A DNA stretch of 64,000 bases. Origin: Myxococcales bacterium. Its GTDB lineage: Bacteria > Myxococcota_A > Polyangia > Polyangiales > Polyangiaceae. Under the pieces are notes generated by a model, which was not told the DNA's origin, made no database searches, and saw nothing but the letters and a program-made list of their open reading frames with translations. Numbering within the stretch: the stretch's first letter is position 1; every line of letters starts with the position of its first letter. Both the position numbers and the translations under genes were made by a program. Location of the stretch: positions 1-64,000 of the forward strand of contig JANYHK010000049.1 in assembly GCA_025359105.1 (NCBI GenBank), given 5' to 3'. Shown piece by piece: positions 43,128-52,047 of the stretch.

Positions 43128-44223
43128 AGGCGGTCTGGCGCGCGGCTCGATCTCGGACGAAGCGTCGCACGAGGAAGAAGACGATGGCCACGAGGGCGAT
43201 GCCCACCACGGTCATCCCCGCCGTCTTCTCGATGACGTGCGCGACGCTATCGCTGGCGATGGCGTCGGGGAGCAGCGTGTTGTCCTTCGGCCAGAAGTCG
43301 ACCGGCGTGGCGTGGCGATGCCGCAAGGCGAGCCAGTCCATCAGAATGGCGACGGTGATGTGGACGAGGAAGCCCTGGTAGATGCTTCGCGTCTTCATCG
43401 ACAAGCTGCCGAGCGCGATGCCGGCGATGATCGCGCCGCACGCCTCGAGGTACGGCTTACCGTAATGAATCATGCAGTAGGGCACCGCCATCGCGAAGAT
43501 GGCGCCGGAGCCGAAGCTCTTTCGGAGGACGCCCAGCCACCACCCGCGGAAGAACATCTCGAGGGCGAAGAACTGGCCGAAGTACATGCCCTCCCACATG
43601 AGGAAGTCCGCCCAGCTGCGCGACGAGTGCTTGTAAAACGGGTAGTACGTGCCGAAATCCGGCTCGCGGCTCACCACCCACATCGCGGGCAGGACCACGC
43701 CGAGAAAAAGCGCGTAGATCCACGCGTGCGCGAAGAAGCCGCGCGTGCGAAGCCCCATGTCGAGGAGCGAGTCCTTGCGAAACAGGACCTTCCACAACGG
43801 AAACGGCACGAGCACGTACCCGAAGATGCGGGTCCCCGACCACCACGCGAAGCCGTAGAGCTCGTCGTAGCGGAGGAGGTGGAAAAAATTCGGGTGGGTC
43901 AGCTCGTACTTCGCCATCATCGGGCGGAAAGTCGTGTCGAAGTACCCGCGGCCGCCGAAGTACTCCTGCATCGTGAGGACGACCGCGCAGATGACGAGGG
44001 CCAGGAACGGACGGTGGTCCATCCGCCCTTCTTTGAGGAGCGCGCCGCGGTGGCGATGCGCGTCCTCGTCGAGCTCGCGCCACGTCGTGCGGAAGAAGAG
44101 CCAGAGCAGTGGCAGGATGACGAGCAGCCCCGGGATCGGGATGAGCGGGCGGAACGTGGCCATGAAGGCCTCGAAGCCCGTCGGCTCGCCCGCGTGAAGC
44201 GAGAAATCGGGACCGAACGTCAC
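43126..44223 (-). CDS. CPBP family intramembrane metalloprotease
   Basis: The protein has 365 residues with about eight membrane helices. CPBP/Abi motifs are visible: the glutamate-arginine helix ALEMFFRGW, the MIHYGKP histidine and the later GFLVHITVAILMD histidine. The first motif has a single Glu (LEMFFR) instead of EE, so activity is uncertain. GTG 44223 lies 10 bases after the gltX stop; ATG 44163, preceded by GAGG, is an alternative start before the first helix. Probably co-transcribed with gltX. Confidence 0.8.
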   Translation of the reverse strand: MTFGPDFSLHAGEPTGFEAFMATFRPLIPIPGLLVILPLLWLFFRTTWRELDEDAHRHRGALLKEGRMDHRPFLALVICAVVLTMQEYFGGRGYFDTTFRPMMAKYELTHPNFFHLLRYDELYGFAWWSGTRIFGYVLVPFPLWKVLFRKDSLLDMGLRTRGFFAHAWIYALFLGVVLPAMWVVSREPDFGTYYPFYKHSSRSWADFLMWEGMYFGQFFALEMFFRGWWLGVLRKSFGSGAIFAMAVPYCMIHYGKPYLEACGAIIAGIALGSLSMKTRSIYQGFLVHITVAILMDWLALRHRHATPVDFWPKDNTLLPDAIASDSVAHVIEKTAGMTVVGIALVAIVFFLVRRFVRDRAARQTA

Positions 44224-44233
44224 GTTGGCCGAC

Positions 44234-45679
44234 CTACGCCCCTGCGCCGAGCGCGCGCGCGTGGGCCGCGTCGATCCGCGCGAGGGACGCGTCACGACCG
44301 AGGACGGCGAGGACCTCCCAGAGGCCGGGGCTCGCCGTCTTCCCGGTGAGCGCGACGCGCGCGGGCTGGCCGAGGTCCTTGATCGGGATCGCGGCGGCCG
44401 CGAGCCAGGCGTTCGTGCGCTCCTCGACCGCCTTCTCGTCCCACGCGTCGCCGGCGCGCAGCGCGGCGCCAAAGCCCGACAGGATCGGCGCGCTCGCCGC
44501 GACGAGGAACTTCGCCGCGGCGGCCTCGTCCACCTTCGGCGGCTCGCGGAAGTAGAAGTCGAGCATCTCCGCCGCCTCGATGTACGTCCGGGCTCGCCCG
44601 CGGATCGTGCGGATTGCCTGCTTCAGCTTCGCGTCGTCGGACGCGTCGACGCCGTTCTTGGCGAGGAACGGCCGAACACGCGCGACGTACGCGTCCTCCG
44701 TCGTGAGCGCGTCGGACTTCAGGTGCTCGAAGTCGATCGCGAGAAACTTCTTGGCGTCGAACTTCCCGTCGCCGCGCCCGCAGTTCTCCCAGCCGAACGA
44801 GCTGATCAGCTCCTCCTTCGAGAAGACCTCCTTGTCGCCGAACGACCACCCGAACCGCGCGAGGTAATTCAGGACGGCGACTGGCGAGTAGCCCTGGTCG
44901 CGGTACTCGGTGACGCTCACCGCGCCGTGGCGCTTGGAGAGCTTCTCTCCGTTGGGCGCGAGCATCATGGGCAAGTGCGCGAACTCCGGGACGGGCGCGC
45001 CAAAGGCGCCGTAGAGCATGATCTGCGGCGGCGTGTTCACCATGTGATCGCGCCCGCGGGCGACGAGCGTGATGCCCATGGTCATGTCGTCGACCACCGC
45101 GCCGAAGTTGTAGAGCGGGACGCCGTCGCTGCGCAGGAGCACGAAGTCCTGCTGCGCGGAGTTGGGCGTCACGACCTCGCCGAACACCTTGTCGACGTAC
45201 GTGACGCTCCCCTCCGTCGGCGAGTTGAAGCGGACGACGAAGGGACCGTCTGGCCGATCGGAGCGCGAGCGGCAGGTGCCGGGGTAGACGAACTGCGCCT
45301 TCGGGTCCTTCTTCTTGAGCACCTCGCGCTGCGCGTCGAGCTCCGCCTTCGTGCAGAAGCAACGGAACGCGTGGCCGGACGCGATGAGGCGCTCGGCGTG
45401 CGCTGCGTAGATGGGGAGCCGCTCCATCTGCGTGTACGGACCGTGCGCGCCGCCCTTGCCGGGGCCTTCGTCCCAGTCGATCCCGAGCCAGCCCAGTGAG
45501 TCCAGGATGATCTGGCGGCTCGCCTCGGTGCTGCGCTCCTGATCGGTGTCCTCGATGCGCAGGATGAACGCGCCGCCCGTCTTCCTGGCCCAGAGCCAGT
45601 TGAAGAGGGCCGTCCGCACTCCGCCGATGTGCAGGTAACCGGTCGGCGATGGGGCGAACCTCACGCGGGGCTTCGTCAT
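44234..45679 (-). CDS. gltX: glutamyl-tRNA synthetase
   Basis: The enzyme charges tRNA-Glu (and, in many bacteria, tRNA-Gln) with glutamate. The 481-residue class I protein opens with RFAPSPTGYLHIGG (HIGH motif) and carries KLSKRHG (KMSKS motif) near residue 245. The expected Cys residues of a zinc site are seen around FRCFC and TCRS. Length is typical. ATG 45679 starts 9 residues before the HIGH region. Confidence 0.97.
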   Translation of the reverse strand: MTKPRVRFAPSPTGYLHIGGVRTALFNWLWARKTGGAFILRIEDTDQERSTEASRQIILDSLGWLGIDWDEGPGKGGAHGPYTQMERLPIYAAHAERLIASGHAFRCFCTKAELDAQREVLKKKDPKAQFVYPGTCRSRSDRPDGPFVVRFNSPTEGSVTYVDKVFGEVVTPNSAQQDFVLLRSDGVPLYNFGAVVDDMTMGITLVARGRDHMVNTPPQIMLYGAFGAPVPEFAHLPMMLAPNGEKLSKRHGAVSVTEYRDQGYSPVAVLNYLARFGWSFGDKEVFSKEELISSFGWENCGRGDGKFDAKKFLAIDFEHLKSDALTTEDAYVARVRPFLAKNGVDASDDAKLKQAIRTIRGRARTYIEAAEMLDFYFREPPKVDEAAAAKFLVAASAPILSGFGAALRAGDAWDEKAVEERTNAWLAAAAIPIKDLGQPARVALTGKTASPGLWEVLAVLGRDASLARIDAAHARALGAGA

Positions 45680-45817
45680 GGGCCCTCGGATTTACCAGAC
45701 TTTCAGCCTGGGCGCGCGGCTCGGTCACAGATGCCGCTGCCGCGACGACAAAGGGGGGTGGAGACGGTGAGCGGCCGCGGCGATGAGCGCGGCCGGGCTC
45801 CCGAGGAGGCCATTTTC

Positions 45818-46669
45818 ATGTTCGATGCGTCTACCCGCGCACTGCGCAGGGTCGCGGCGGTGTGCGTTGGTGTGTCTTGCGCGGCGGTGATCTCGAGCGC
45901 GAGCGCGGGAAATCCGCGCGAGGCCAGCGTCGCGGTGACGCCGCCGATGCCAACGACGGCCACAACGTCGGGCGAGACCGGCGCCGACGCGGAGCCGCTC
46001 CGCATCTCCGCGGAGGGCGCCCGCACGGTCACCTTCGCGTACCGACCGCGCGACGCATCGAAGCCGCGGCCCGCCGCCGTGTACTTGAACGGACGGTGCG
46101 GCGTGACCACGAACGGCTGCCCGCACTTTCGCGAGGGCGTGACGCCGTTCGGCTGGCTCGTGTGTCCTCCCGCGAACGCGAAGTGCCCGGGCGGCGGCGC
46201 CTCGTGGGGCGGCTCGCCGACCGATCGCCGCACCCTCGTCGAAGCGGCCATCTCGGACGTCGCGCGCGCCTACCCCGCCGAGGTCGACGCGCGCGCGCCG
46301 AGCGTCCTCATCGGCTTCTCGCAAGGCGCATGGATCGCGCTGGACCTCGCGCGCCAGAAGCCCGGCGCCTACCCGGGCCTCCTCTTGATCGGCGCCGACG
46401 TCTCGCCGCGCCCGGCCGATCTGCGGGCCGCCGGCGTTTCACGCATCGTCCTCGCCGCAGGGCGAAACGACATGGCCGCCAGGCCGATGGCCCAGCAAGC
46501 GATCGCCCTCGCCGCGGCCGGCGTGGAAGCGCGCTTCGTGGATCTCGGCGCGGTGGGGCACACCTACGTCGCCGAACACGAGGGGGCCGTGACGGAGGCC
46601 CTCTCGTGGCTCGAAGCACCGCTGACGGCGAGGGCCGCGCGGGGCGACGTGATTTCCCGGGCGGAATAG
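45818..46669 (+). CDS. secreted alpha/beta hydrolase
   Basis: The product has 283 residues. A signal peptide (about 9-30, ending SASAG) precedes an alpha/beta hydrolase with nucleophile Ser168 in IGFSQGAW, a downstream AAGRNDM acid loop and a GHTYVAEHE histidine near the end. Two Cys pairs (GRCGV...NGCPH, VCPP...KCPG) may be disulfides. GAGGAGGC precedes the ATG by 7 bases. Probable esterase or peptidase; substrate unknown. Confidence 0.82.
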   Translation: MFDASTRALRRVAAVCVGVSCAAVISSASAGNPREASVAVTPPMPTTATTSGETGADAEPLRISAEGARTVTFAYRPRDASKPRPAAVYLNGRCGVTTNGCPHFREGVTPFGWLVCPPANAKCPGGGASWGGSPTDRRTLVEAAISDVARAYPAEVDARAPSVLIGFSQGAWIALDLARQKPGAYPGLLLIGADVSPRPADLRAAGVSRIVLAAGRNDMAARPMAQQAIALAAAGVEARFVDLGAVGHTYVAEHEGAVTEALSWLEAPLTARAARGDVISRAE

Positions 46670-46676
46670 ACCGCCG

Positions 46677-46703
46677 ACCGACGCCGACGCCGACGCCGAC
46701 CTA
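46677..46703. repeat. short CCGACG repeat between convergent genes
   Basis: About four CCGACG units lie in the 39-base gap between the hydrolase gene and the convergent lipoprotein gene. This is the third occurrence of a CCGACN hexamer tract in the window. Confidence 0.75.
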
Positions 46704-46708
46704 CCGAT

Positions 46709-47242
46709 TCACCACCGGTTGCACGTCCGCGACGCGAACACCGGCGACACGAGGGCGTCGCATTTGACCTTCACGTTCTTCAGCATCCACTCGACCTGCG
46801 GGCGCTGCTTGTCCATCTGGTCCTTCGTCCCGCCGATCTCGACGAGGAAGAGCCGCTTCTGCGCCTGGTAGAACGCGACCTGGTAGAGGTACGGCTTCGC
46901 GTCCTCGTCGTGGCCGAAGCGGAGAAGCTTCCCCGGCGTGCCGTCCCCTGCCTTCACGTCCGTGACGTCGAGCAGCGCGTAGCCGGTCACGTCACGGAGC
47001 TGCAGGGTGAGCGCCTGCTGCCAGAATTTCAGGTCGCCTCGCTCCTCGTCCTCGATGACGCGGACACCGAACGTGACACCCTCGGGCGTCGTCGCGCGGT
47101 AGCGGTAGTCGCTGGTGTCGGCCTGGTTCTCGAGCTCGACGAAGCCCGGCGCCGTCTCCACCTTGAACGGGCGCCCACACGCCGTCGTTCCCAGGGAAGC
47201 GAGCGCAAGCACGGCCACGAGCATGCATTTGATGGGGTTCAT
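46709..47242 (-). CDS. lipoprotein
   Basis: The product has 177 residues with lipobox GTTAC (Cys22). The mature domain (RATTPEGVTFGVRVI, DLKFWQQALTLQLRD, PYLYQVAFYQAQKRLFLVEIGG) is a mixed alpha/beta sequence seen as small lipoproteins in related bacteria. Function unknown. It follows the DUF4349 lipoprotein by 8 bases, so they form an operon. Confidence 0.75.
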   Translation of the reverse strand: MNPIKCMLVAVLALASLGTTACGRPFKVETAPGFVELENQADTSDYRYRATTPEGVTFGVRVIEDEERGDLKFWQQALTLQLRDVTGYALLDVTDVKAGDGTPGKLLRFGHDEDAKPYLYQVAFYQAQKRLFLVEIGGTKDQMDKQRPQVEWMLKNVKVKCDALVSPVFASRTCNRW

Positions 47243-47250
47243 GGCGGACC

Positions 47251-48108
47251 TCACTTCGTCTCGTTCAAGCGCAAGAGGGAGGGCAGGCCGAGGGCCGGCA
47301 GCCAGGCGAATGGCAAGCGAATCGGCATCGTCTTCAGCGAGGCGGCGCGCGCGTCGAAGTTCACGGTGACCGTCGAGAAGGCGATCTTGTCCTTGAGGAC
47401 CTTGATCCGCCCCTCCATGCGCTCGATCTCCTGCGTGATGCGTCCGAGCTCCTTCTCGATCTCGAGCGCCTCCTTCACGGCGGCCTTCTGCAACAGGTCC
47501 TGTAGCCGGTCGCGCATCGCGCGCGCGTTCTTCAGGCGCACCTCGGTGTCGAGGAACTCGTCGGTGACGTCCTGCGCCTGGATGTCGCGGTGAATGACGT
47601 CGCCGGTCGCCTCGATCTTCTTCAGGGCCTCGTCGAACTTGGCGCGCGGGACACGAATGGTGATGCTGCGGTCCTGGCGGACGGAGAGGTAGCCGCCGAC
47701 GTCGCGGCCGATCTGCTCGACCTGCCCGAGCGCCCCCTCGACCTGGTAGACCGCCATCGTAAGGACGGCCGTGTAGATCAGGTACGCACCTTCCCTCTGC
47801 GTCGCCTGGGTGGCTTGCGGGGTGCTGCTGCTCCCCCCGCCGGGCGGCGGCGCGGGCGGCGCGGGCGTGTCCCCGGAGCACCCCGGGCCGCTGCCGAGAC
47901 AGGCGAGCTGGCCCATCGGTAACACGTCGGCGTTGTCGGGGATGCCGTCCGAGTCTCTGTCCGCCTCGGCGGGGGCTCTCATCTCGCGCCTCGGCCCCTC
48001 CCGTACGGCCATCTGGGACGGCGAGGCCGCGCTTTTTTCGTATGCGCCTCCGCCGCACGCGGCAGAAAAGCCCACAGATCCCATCAAGCAAAGCGCGAGA
48101 ACCCTCAT
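47251..48108 (-). CDS. DUF4349 lipoprotein
   Basis: The product has 285 residues. The lipobox FSAAC (Cys18) is followed by a Pro/Gly/Ser-rich linker and a DUF4349-type domain: a strand segment (YTAVLTMAVYQV), GGYLSVRQDRSITIRVP, then a long coiled coil (about 195-255, EALEIEKELGRITQEIERME). Unlike many DUF4349 proteins it lacks a C-terminal membrane helix. A perfect CTAGGAGGT ribosome site precedes the ATG. Role in the envelope unknown. Confidence 0.85.
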   Translation of the reverse strand: MRVLALCLMGSVGFSAACGGGAYEKSAASPSQMAVREGPRREMRAPAEADRDSDGIPDNADVLPMGQLACLGSGPGCSGDTPAPPAPPPGGGSSSTPQATQATQREGAYLIYTAVLTMAVYQVEGALGQVEQIGRDVGGYLSVRQDRSITIRVPRAKFDEALKKIEATGDVIHRDIQAQDVTDEFLDTEVRLKNARAMRDRLQDLLQKAAVKEALEIEKELGRITQEIERMEGRIKVLKDKIAFSTVTVNFDARAASLKTMPIRLPFAWLPALGLPSLLRLNETK

Positions 48109-48184
48109 TGGACCTCCTAGCCCTGGCGCGACACGCGCCGGGGACCACCGCAGCACCGTTCCGTTCGGCTGTGCGCGACAAACG

Positions 48185-48264
48185 CCCGCCCGCGCCGGAA
48201 CTTACACGCGAACGGGCGGGGGGAGGGGCGCGGAGGCGCGCGGAGGCGGCCCGGAGGCGCGCGG
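48185..48264. repeat. GC-rich repeats in a divergent promoter region
   Basis: An 8-bp inverted repeat (CCCGCCCG 48185-48192, CGGGCGGG 48213-48220) is followed by two copies of CGGAGGCGCGCGG (48231-48243 and 48252-48264) with a partial copy between. They lie in the 256-base gap between the DUF4349 and Lys-rich protein genes and could be binding sites. Confidence 0.5.
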
Positions 48265-48364
48265 GGAGCCGCGCAGAAGCGCTTGCGACGCGGGGCCTCG
48301 ACTGCTAATCACACTGCCCCTTTCGCCGCGCGAGTCATCTCGCGCAACCACAGGATAAAACATC

Positions 48365-48790
48365 ATGAAAAGCCCGCTCAGCCTCGTCAAAGACACCTTC
48401 GGTGACAAGTCCAAGCTCGTCGCCGCCCTCGAGAAGTTCACCGGGGAGGACCTCTGGATCGGCCGGACGAACAAGGACAAGGGCCTCGCCCACGTCTCGA
48501 ACGCGAAGCTCCTGCGGCTCCACGCGACCTTCTCCACCGTGAAGGAGAAGTTCGGCACGCGCGCGAAGCTGATCGACGCGGTCCTGACCCTCGAGAAGCG
48601 CACCAAGGACGAGGGCTACAAGACCCGCATCTCGGCGTACCCCGTCCCCCGCCTCTTCGATCTCTACCGCGCGCTCGAGAAGCGCGCGAAGAACGCCGCC
48701 GCGTCGGCCAAGGCCCCCGCCAAGGACGGCAAGGACGCGAAGAAAGCCGCAACACCGAAGAAGAAGGCGGCGCCGAAGGCGAAGGCCTGA
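48365..48790 (+). CDS. small basic protein with histone H1-like Lys/Ala tail
   Basis: The product has 141 residues. A helical N-terminal domain of about 105 residues (DKSKLVAALEKFTG, KFGTRAKLIDAVLTLEKR) is followed by a tail rich in Lys, Ala and Pro (from about 112 to the end) like the C-terminal tails of histone H1-type proteins and other bacterial nucleoid proteins. DNA binding is a reasonable guess only. It is 7 bases before the SRPBCC gene. Confidence 0.7.
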   Translation: MKSPLSLVKDTFGDKSKLVAALEKFTGEDLWIGRTNKDKGLAHVSNAKLLRLHATFSTVKEKFGTRAKLIDAVLTLEKRTKDEGYKTRISAYPVPRLFDLYRALEKRAKNAAASAKAPAKDGKDAKKAATPKKKAAPKAKA

Positions 48791-48797
48791 ACTCGGC

Positions 48798-49316
48798 ATG
48801 CCCGAGGTCACGCTGCGGCACGAGTTCGACTGCGACGAGGAGACGTTCTGGGATCGAACCACCTTCGACCCGGTGTTCAACGAGCGCCTGTACCGGGACG
48901 TGCTGAAGTTCCCGGGCTACGAGCTCCTCTCGCTGGTCGACGACGAAGACGCGAAGACGCGCCGCGTCCGCATCGATCCGCCGCTCGGCAACATGCCGGC
49001 GGCGGTGAAGAAGGCGGTCGGGGATCGATTCAGCTACGTCGAGGAGGGGCGCTTCGACAAGAAGACGCGCACCTACTCCTTCAAGATCGTGCCGAGCGCG
49101 ATGCGCGACAAGGCCAAGACCTTCGGCGAGATGCGCTGTGAGCGGGTCGGCGACAAGAAGGTCGTCCGCGTCGCGCGGGTCACCGTCGAGGTCAAGGTCT
49201 TCATGGTGGGCGGCCTCGTCGAGGAGAAGATCCTGGGGGACGTGCGCAACTCCTACGATGCCGCCGCGCGCTTCACCCGGGAGTACCTGAAAGAACAGGG
49301 GCTTGGCGCTCCGTAG
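48798..49316 (+). CDS. DUF2505 (SRPBCC/START-like) protein
   Basis: The product has 172 residues, one compact domain of the DUF2505 type. It starts with a strand (VTLRHEFDCDEETFWD) and ends in a long helix (EEKILGDVRNSYDAAARFTREYL), with central strands. The START-like fold binds hydrophobic ligands; no ligand is suggested. Likely co-transcribed with the basic protein upstream. Confidence 0.75.
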   Translation: MPEVTLRHEFDCDEETFWDRTTFDPVFNERLYRDVLKFPGYELLSLVDDEDAKTRRVRIDPPLGNMPAAVKKAVGDRFSYVEEGRFDKKTRTYSFKIVPSAMRDKAKTFGEMRCERVGDKKVVRVARVTVEVKVFMVGGLVEEKILGDVRNSYDAAARFTREYLKEQGLGAP

Positions 49317-49401
49317 AGCCGGCGATTTACCGTTCTTTACGCCGGCTCACGCCCACCTCAAGGTCGCCGGGTGCATGCTCTTTCTCAAGAAAGAGGTCAC
49401 C

Positions 49402-50253
49402 ATGACGACGATTTCCCGCATCGGTTCGGTTTCGCTCCTCGCGCTCTCGCTCGCCGTCGCCGCGTGCGGCGGCTCCACGGCCGCCGACACCGGCGCGCAG
49501 ACGGCCCAGAGCGCTGCGACCACGGCGCCTGTCGGCGTGAGCACGCACGGCCCCGTGAAGATGGTCGGCGACGCGCTCGGCCAGGTCCCCCTCCGCCCCG
49601 AGCAACGCGTCGAGCTCGAGAAGCTCGCCGCCGATGCCGAGGCGCGCCACCAGAAGGTCGCCCCCGCGCGCAAGGACCTCGTCGAGGCGGTGGCTGCGCA
49701 GGTCGAGGCCGGTCAGCTCGATCGCGTGGCGCTCCAGCCGAAGCTCGACGCCGCCGCGGCCGCGTGGGATGGCGTCCGCAGCCAGGACCGCGCCGCGCTC
49801 GAGCGCGTCCACGCCATCCTCGACGCGTCGCAGCGCGCCGCGTTCACCGACGCCCTTCACGCCCAGATGAAGGCGGGCCGCGACCACCACGCCGGTCGTG
49901 AGCACATGAAGGAGTGGGCGGCCGACCTGAAGCTCACCGACGCGCAGAAGGACCAGATCAAGCAGGCCTTCCAGGCGAAGGGTAAAGAGCACGGCCACGA
50001 TTTCCACGCCGAAATGAAGGACCACCACGCCAAGGGCGGCCACGTCATGGACGCCTTCAAGAGCGACCACTTCGTCATGGACGACGTCGCTCCGAAGGTG
50101 GACGCCAAGCAGGCGACCGCCAAGATGAGCGGCCGCATGCTGGGCATGATCGAGACCGTTCTGCCGATCCTCACGCCGGAGCAGCGCCAGATCGCCGCCC
50201 TGAAGATCCGCGCCCATGCGGCGGCGGACCCGAGCGGTCACTCGCCCTTCTGA
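49402..50253 (+). CDS. Spy/CpxP-like LTxxQ lipoprotein
   Basis: The product has 283 residues with lipobox AVAAC. Two LTxxQ-type motifs are visible (LTDAQKDQI and LTPEQRQI), plus a weaker LRPEQRVEL, the signature of Spy/CpxP periplasmic chaperones and metal-stress proteins. The central part is His-rich (GRDHHAGREH, HGHDFHAEMKDHHAKGGH), suggesting metal binding. ATG 49402 follows AAAGAGGTC. Its last 16 bases overlap the convergent GNAT gene. Confidence 0.8.
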   Translation: MTTISRIGSVSLLALSLAVAACGGSTAADTGAQTAQSAATTAPVGVSTHGPVKMVGDALGQVPLRPEQRVELEKLAADAEARHQKVAPARKDLVEAVAAQVEAGQLDRVALQPKLDAAAAAWDGVRSQDRAALERVHAILDASQRAAFTDALHAQMKAGRDHHAGREHMKEWAADLKLTDAQKDQIKQAFQAKGKEHGHDFHAEMKDHHAKGGHVMDAFKSDHFVMDDVAPKVDAKQATAKMSGRMLGMIETVLPILTPEQRQIAALKIRAHAAADPSGHSPF

Positions 50254-50726
50254 GCTCGCTCCTGCAGGTAGACCCCGTACGTGAAGAGGTCGTTCCCCGG
50301 CCAGTAGAAGTCGCGGATCCGGGCGACGACCTCGAAGCCAAGGCGATCATAGAACGCGCGGGTGGCCGCGTAGTCCTCGAGACCGGCCGTCTCCACGCGG
50401 ACGAGTCGGCCGCCCTCTTGGCGAAGCTCGTCTTCCATCTTGGCGACGAGCGCGCGGCCGACCCCTTTGCCCTTCGCGTCGGGGTCGACGCAGATCCAGT
50501 AGAGATCGAACGTTCCCCGTGTCATCGGGGTCGGACCGAAGCAGATGTACCCGAGAGCCTTGCCGGCTTCCTCGAAGACCCAGAAGCGGTAGGTGTCCTC
50601 GCCACGAACGCCGAGGTCGAGGAGCTCCAGCGCGACCTCACGGTCCTCGGCCGAGAACTCCTTGGTTCGCGTCAGGAAATCGGCGATCGCCTCACGGTGA
50701 TGCGCCGCTAGATGCACCAGCGACAT
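50238..50726 (-). CDS. GNAT family N-acetyltransferase
   Basis: The product has 162 residues with a full GNAT fold. The acetyl-CoA loop reads GKGVGRALV and the typical AFYDRLGFEVVARI strand-helix end is present. Its ATG lies 35 bases inside the 3' end of the ATP-grasp gene (different frame), so the two are tightly coupled and may modify the same compound. Substrate unknown. Confidence 0.88.
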   Translation of the reverse strand: MSLVHLAAHHREAIADFLTRTKEFSAEDREVALELLDLGVRGEDTYRFWVFEEAGKALGYICFGPTPMTRGTFDLYWICVDPDAKGKGVGRALVAKMEDELRQEGGRLVRVETAGLEDYAATRAFYDRLGFEVVARIRDFYWPGNDLFTYGVYLQERAQKGE

Positions 50727-51933
50727 GCGGAGGCCCCTCCTGGTTCCCCTTGCGGGCGCCACGAACGCGACGGCGCAGGGCGTACCGAACGAGGAGCTTC
50801 ACGAGGGCGGAGTAGTCGATGCCGACGCCCGAAGCCGCGCGCGCCATGCCGGCGTAGCGCGACAGGTCGCAGTTCGGGTTGACGTCGATGACGTACGGAA
50901 TGCCGTTGGCGGCGAGCCGGATGTCGACCCGCCCGTAGTCGCGGACGCCGACTGCCCGGAACGCGTCGACCGCCGCGCGACGAACGCGGGCAGCGAGTGT
51001 CGTCGGCAGCTGGGGCATCATGACCGGGATGGTGCCGAGATCGTCGACCGAGCCCTCGCTCCACTTCGCCTCGTAGGAGACGATCTTGGGGCGGTCGTCG
51101 GGGAGCGTCGAGAAGTCGATCTCGGACAGGGGGAGCACGCGCGCCGTCGGGAAGCCGAAGAGCGCCACGTTGAACTCGCGCCCGTCGACGAACTGCTCGA
51201 CGAGGCACGCCTGCCGGAACGACGTGGCCACCTGGGCGACCACCTCACGGAGCTCGGCTTCGTTGTGGACGACGCTCTTGCCCGAAATACCGACGGACCC
51301 GTCCTCGCGCACGGGCTTGACGATGAGCGGGTAGGGCAGATCACAGGGATCGCCCGGCCCGCGCATCACGCACGACCGCGGGGTGGGGACGCCGGCCTCT
51401 TCGAGGAGCTTCTTCACGCGGTCTTTGTAGAGCGCGTGGGAGAGCGCCTCGGGGGGCGATCCAGTGAAGGGGATGCCGAGGAGCTCGAGGACGAGTGGCA
51501 CCGCGCTCTCGAGGCGCGTGTCCTGGGCGAGCGATTCGCACAGGTTGAAGGCACAATCCGGCTCGATTTCCGTCAGTTGCATCCGGAGGCGCGCCAGGTC
51601 GCCGTCCACCGGAAGAAGAACCGCCTCGTGATCCCCGTCGTTCAGATTCTCGGCGACGAACGAGGCGACCGACTCGACGTCGGCACGCGCTGCGTAGCCG
51701 GGATCGCCGTCGGGCGACGAGTCTTCGAAGTCGTTGTTGTAGAGGACGGCGACCCGCGTCTTCTTCCGCCGTGGCCTCCCTCCCTGCGTCCCACCGGCTC
51801 CTCCTCCTCCTCCTCCAGGCATAACCAGCTGCGGTCCATCGGCCCCTCCGGGGACACCGAGACACAGCTGCTGAGGAACTTGGTTGGACGCGTGTAGAGG
51901 TCGAGCCTGTCTAGGCTGGGCGTCTGCCGTCAT
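50692..51933 (-). CDS. ATP-grasp ligase, D-Ala-D-Ala ligase-like
   Basis: The product has 413 residues. A variable N-terminal region with a Gly-rich stretch precedes a Ddl-type ATP-grasp fold: VAVLYNNDFED, FNLCESL, FTGSPPEALSHALYKDRVK, PLIVKPVREDGSVGI and YGRVDIRL. Where cell-wall Ddl enzymes carry a NxxPGxT-type block, this one reads VNPNCDLSRYAG, so it is probably not a true Ddl but a ligase joining other amino or peptide substrates. ATG 51933 is used; ATG 51822, inside the Gly-rich region, is a plausible shorter start. Coupled to a GNAT. Confidence 0.82.
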   Translation of the reverse strand: MTADAQPRQARPLHASNQVPQQLCLGVPGGADGPQLVMPGGGGGGAGGTQGGRPRRKKTRVAVLYNNDFEDSSPDGDPGYAARADVESVASFVAENLNDGDHEAVLLPVDGDLARLRMQLTEIEPDCAFNLCESLAQDTRLESAVPLVLELLGIPFTGSPPEALSHALYKDRVKKLLEEAGVPTPRSCVMRGPGDPCDLPYPLIVKPVREDGSVGISGKSVVHNEAELREVVAQVATSFRQACLVEQFVDGREFNVALFGFPTARVLPLSEIDFSTLPDDRPKIVSYEAKWSEGSVDDLGTIPVMMPQLPTTLAARVRRAAVDAFRAVGVRDYGRVDIRLAANGIPYVIDVNPNCDLSRYAGMARAASGVGIDYSALVKLLVRYALRRRVRGARKGNQEGPPHVAGASSGASP

Positions 51934-52007
51934 GATCCGAGTGCCGTACCCTCTCGTCTGGTGCAGGTCCCCCGCGCGCATTCTTGTCGAACGGCACAAG
52001 CCCTGCG

Positions 52008-52013
52008 TATGTT
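52008..52013 (+). promoter_or_regulatory. possible -10 box of the ccmB-like gene
   Basis: TATGTT lies 18 bases after TTGTCG (51984-51989). Each box matches four of six consensus positions, 35 bases before the start of the CcmB gene. Weak call. Confidence 0.25.
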
Positions 52014-52047
52014 GCGACTCTAGCACAACGAGAGTGGACGAGGACAA

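Noticed and set aside
50692-51933. Cell-wall D-alanine-D-alanine ligase (ddl).
   Set aside because: The ATP-grasp scaffold fits, but the conserved substrate block differs and no murein genes are nearby, so the gene symbol was withheld.
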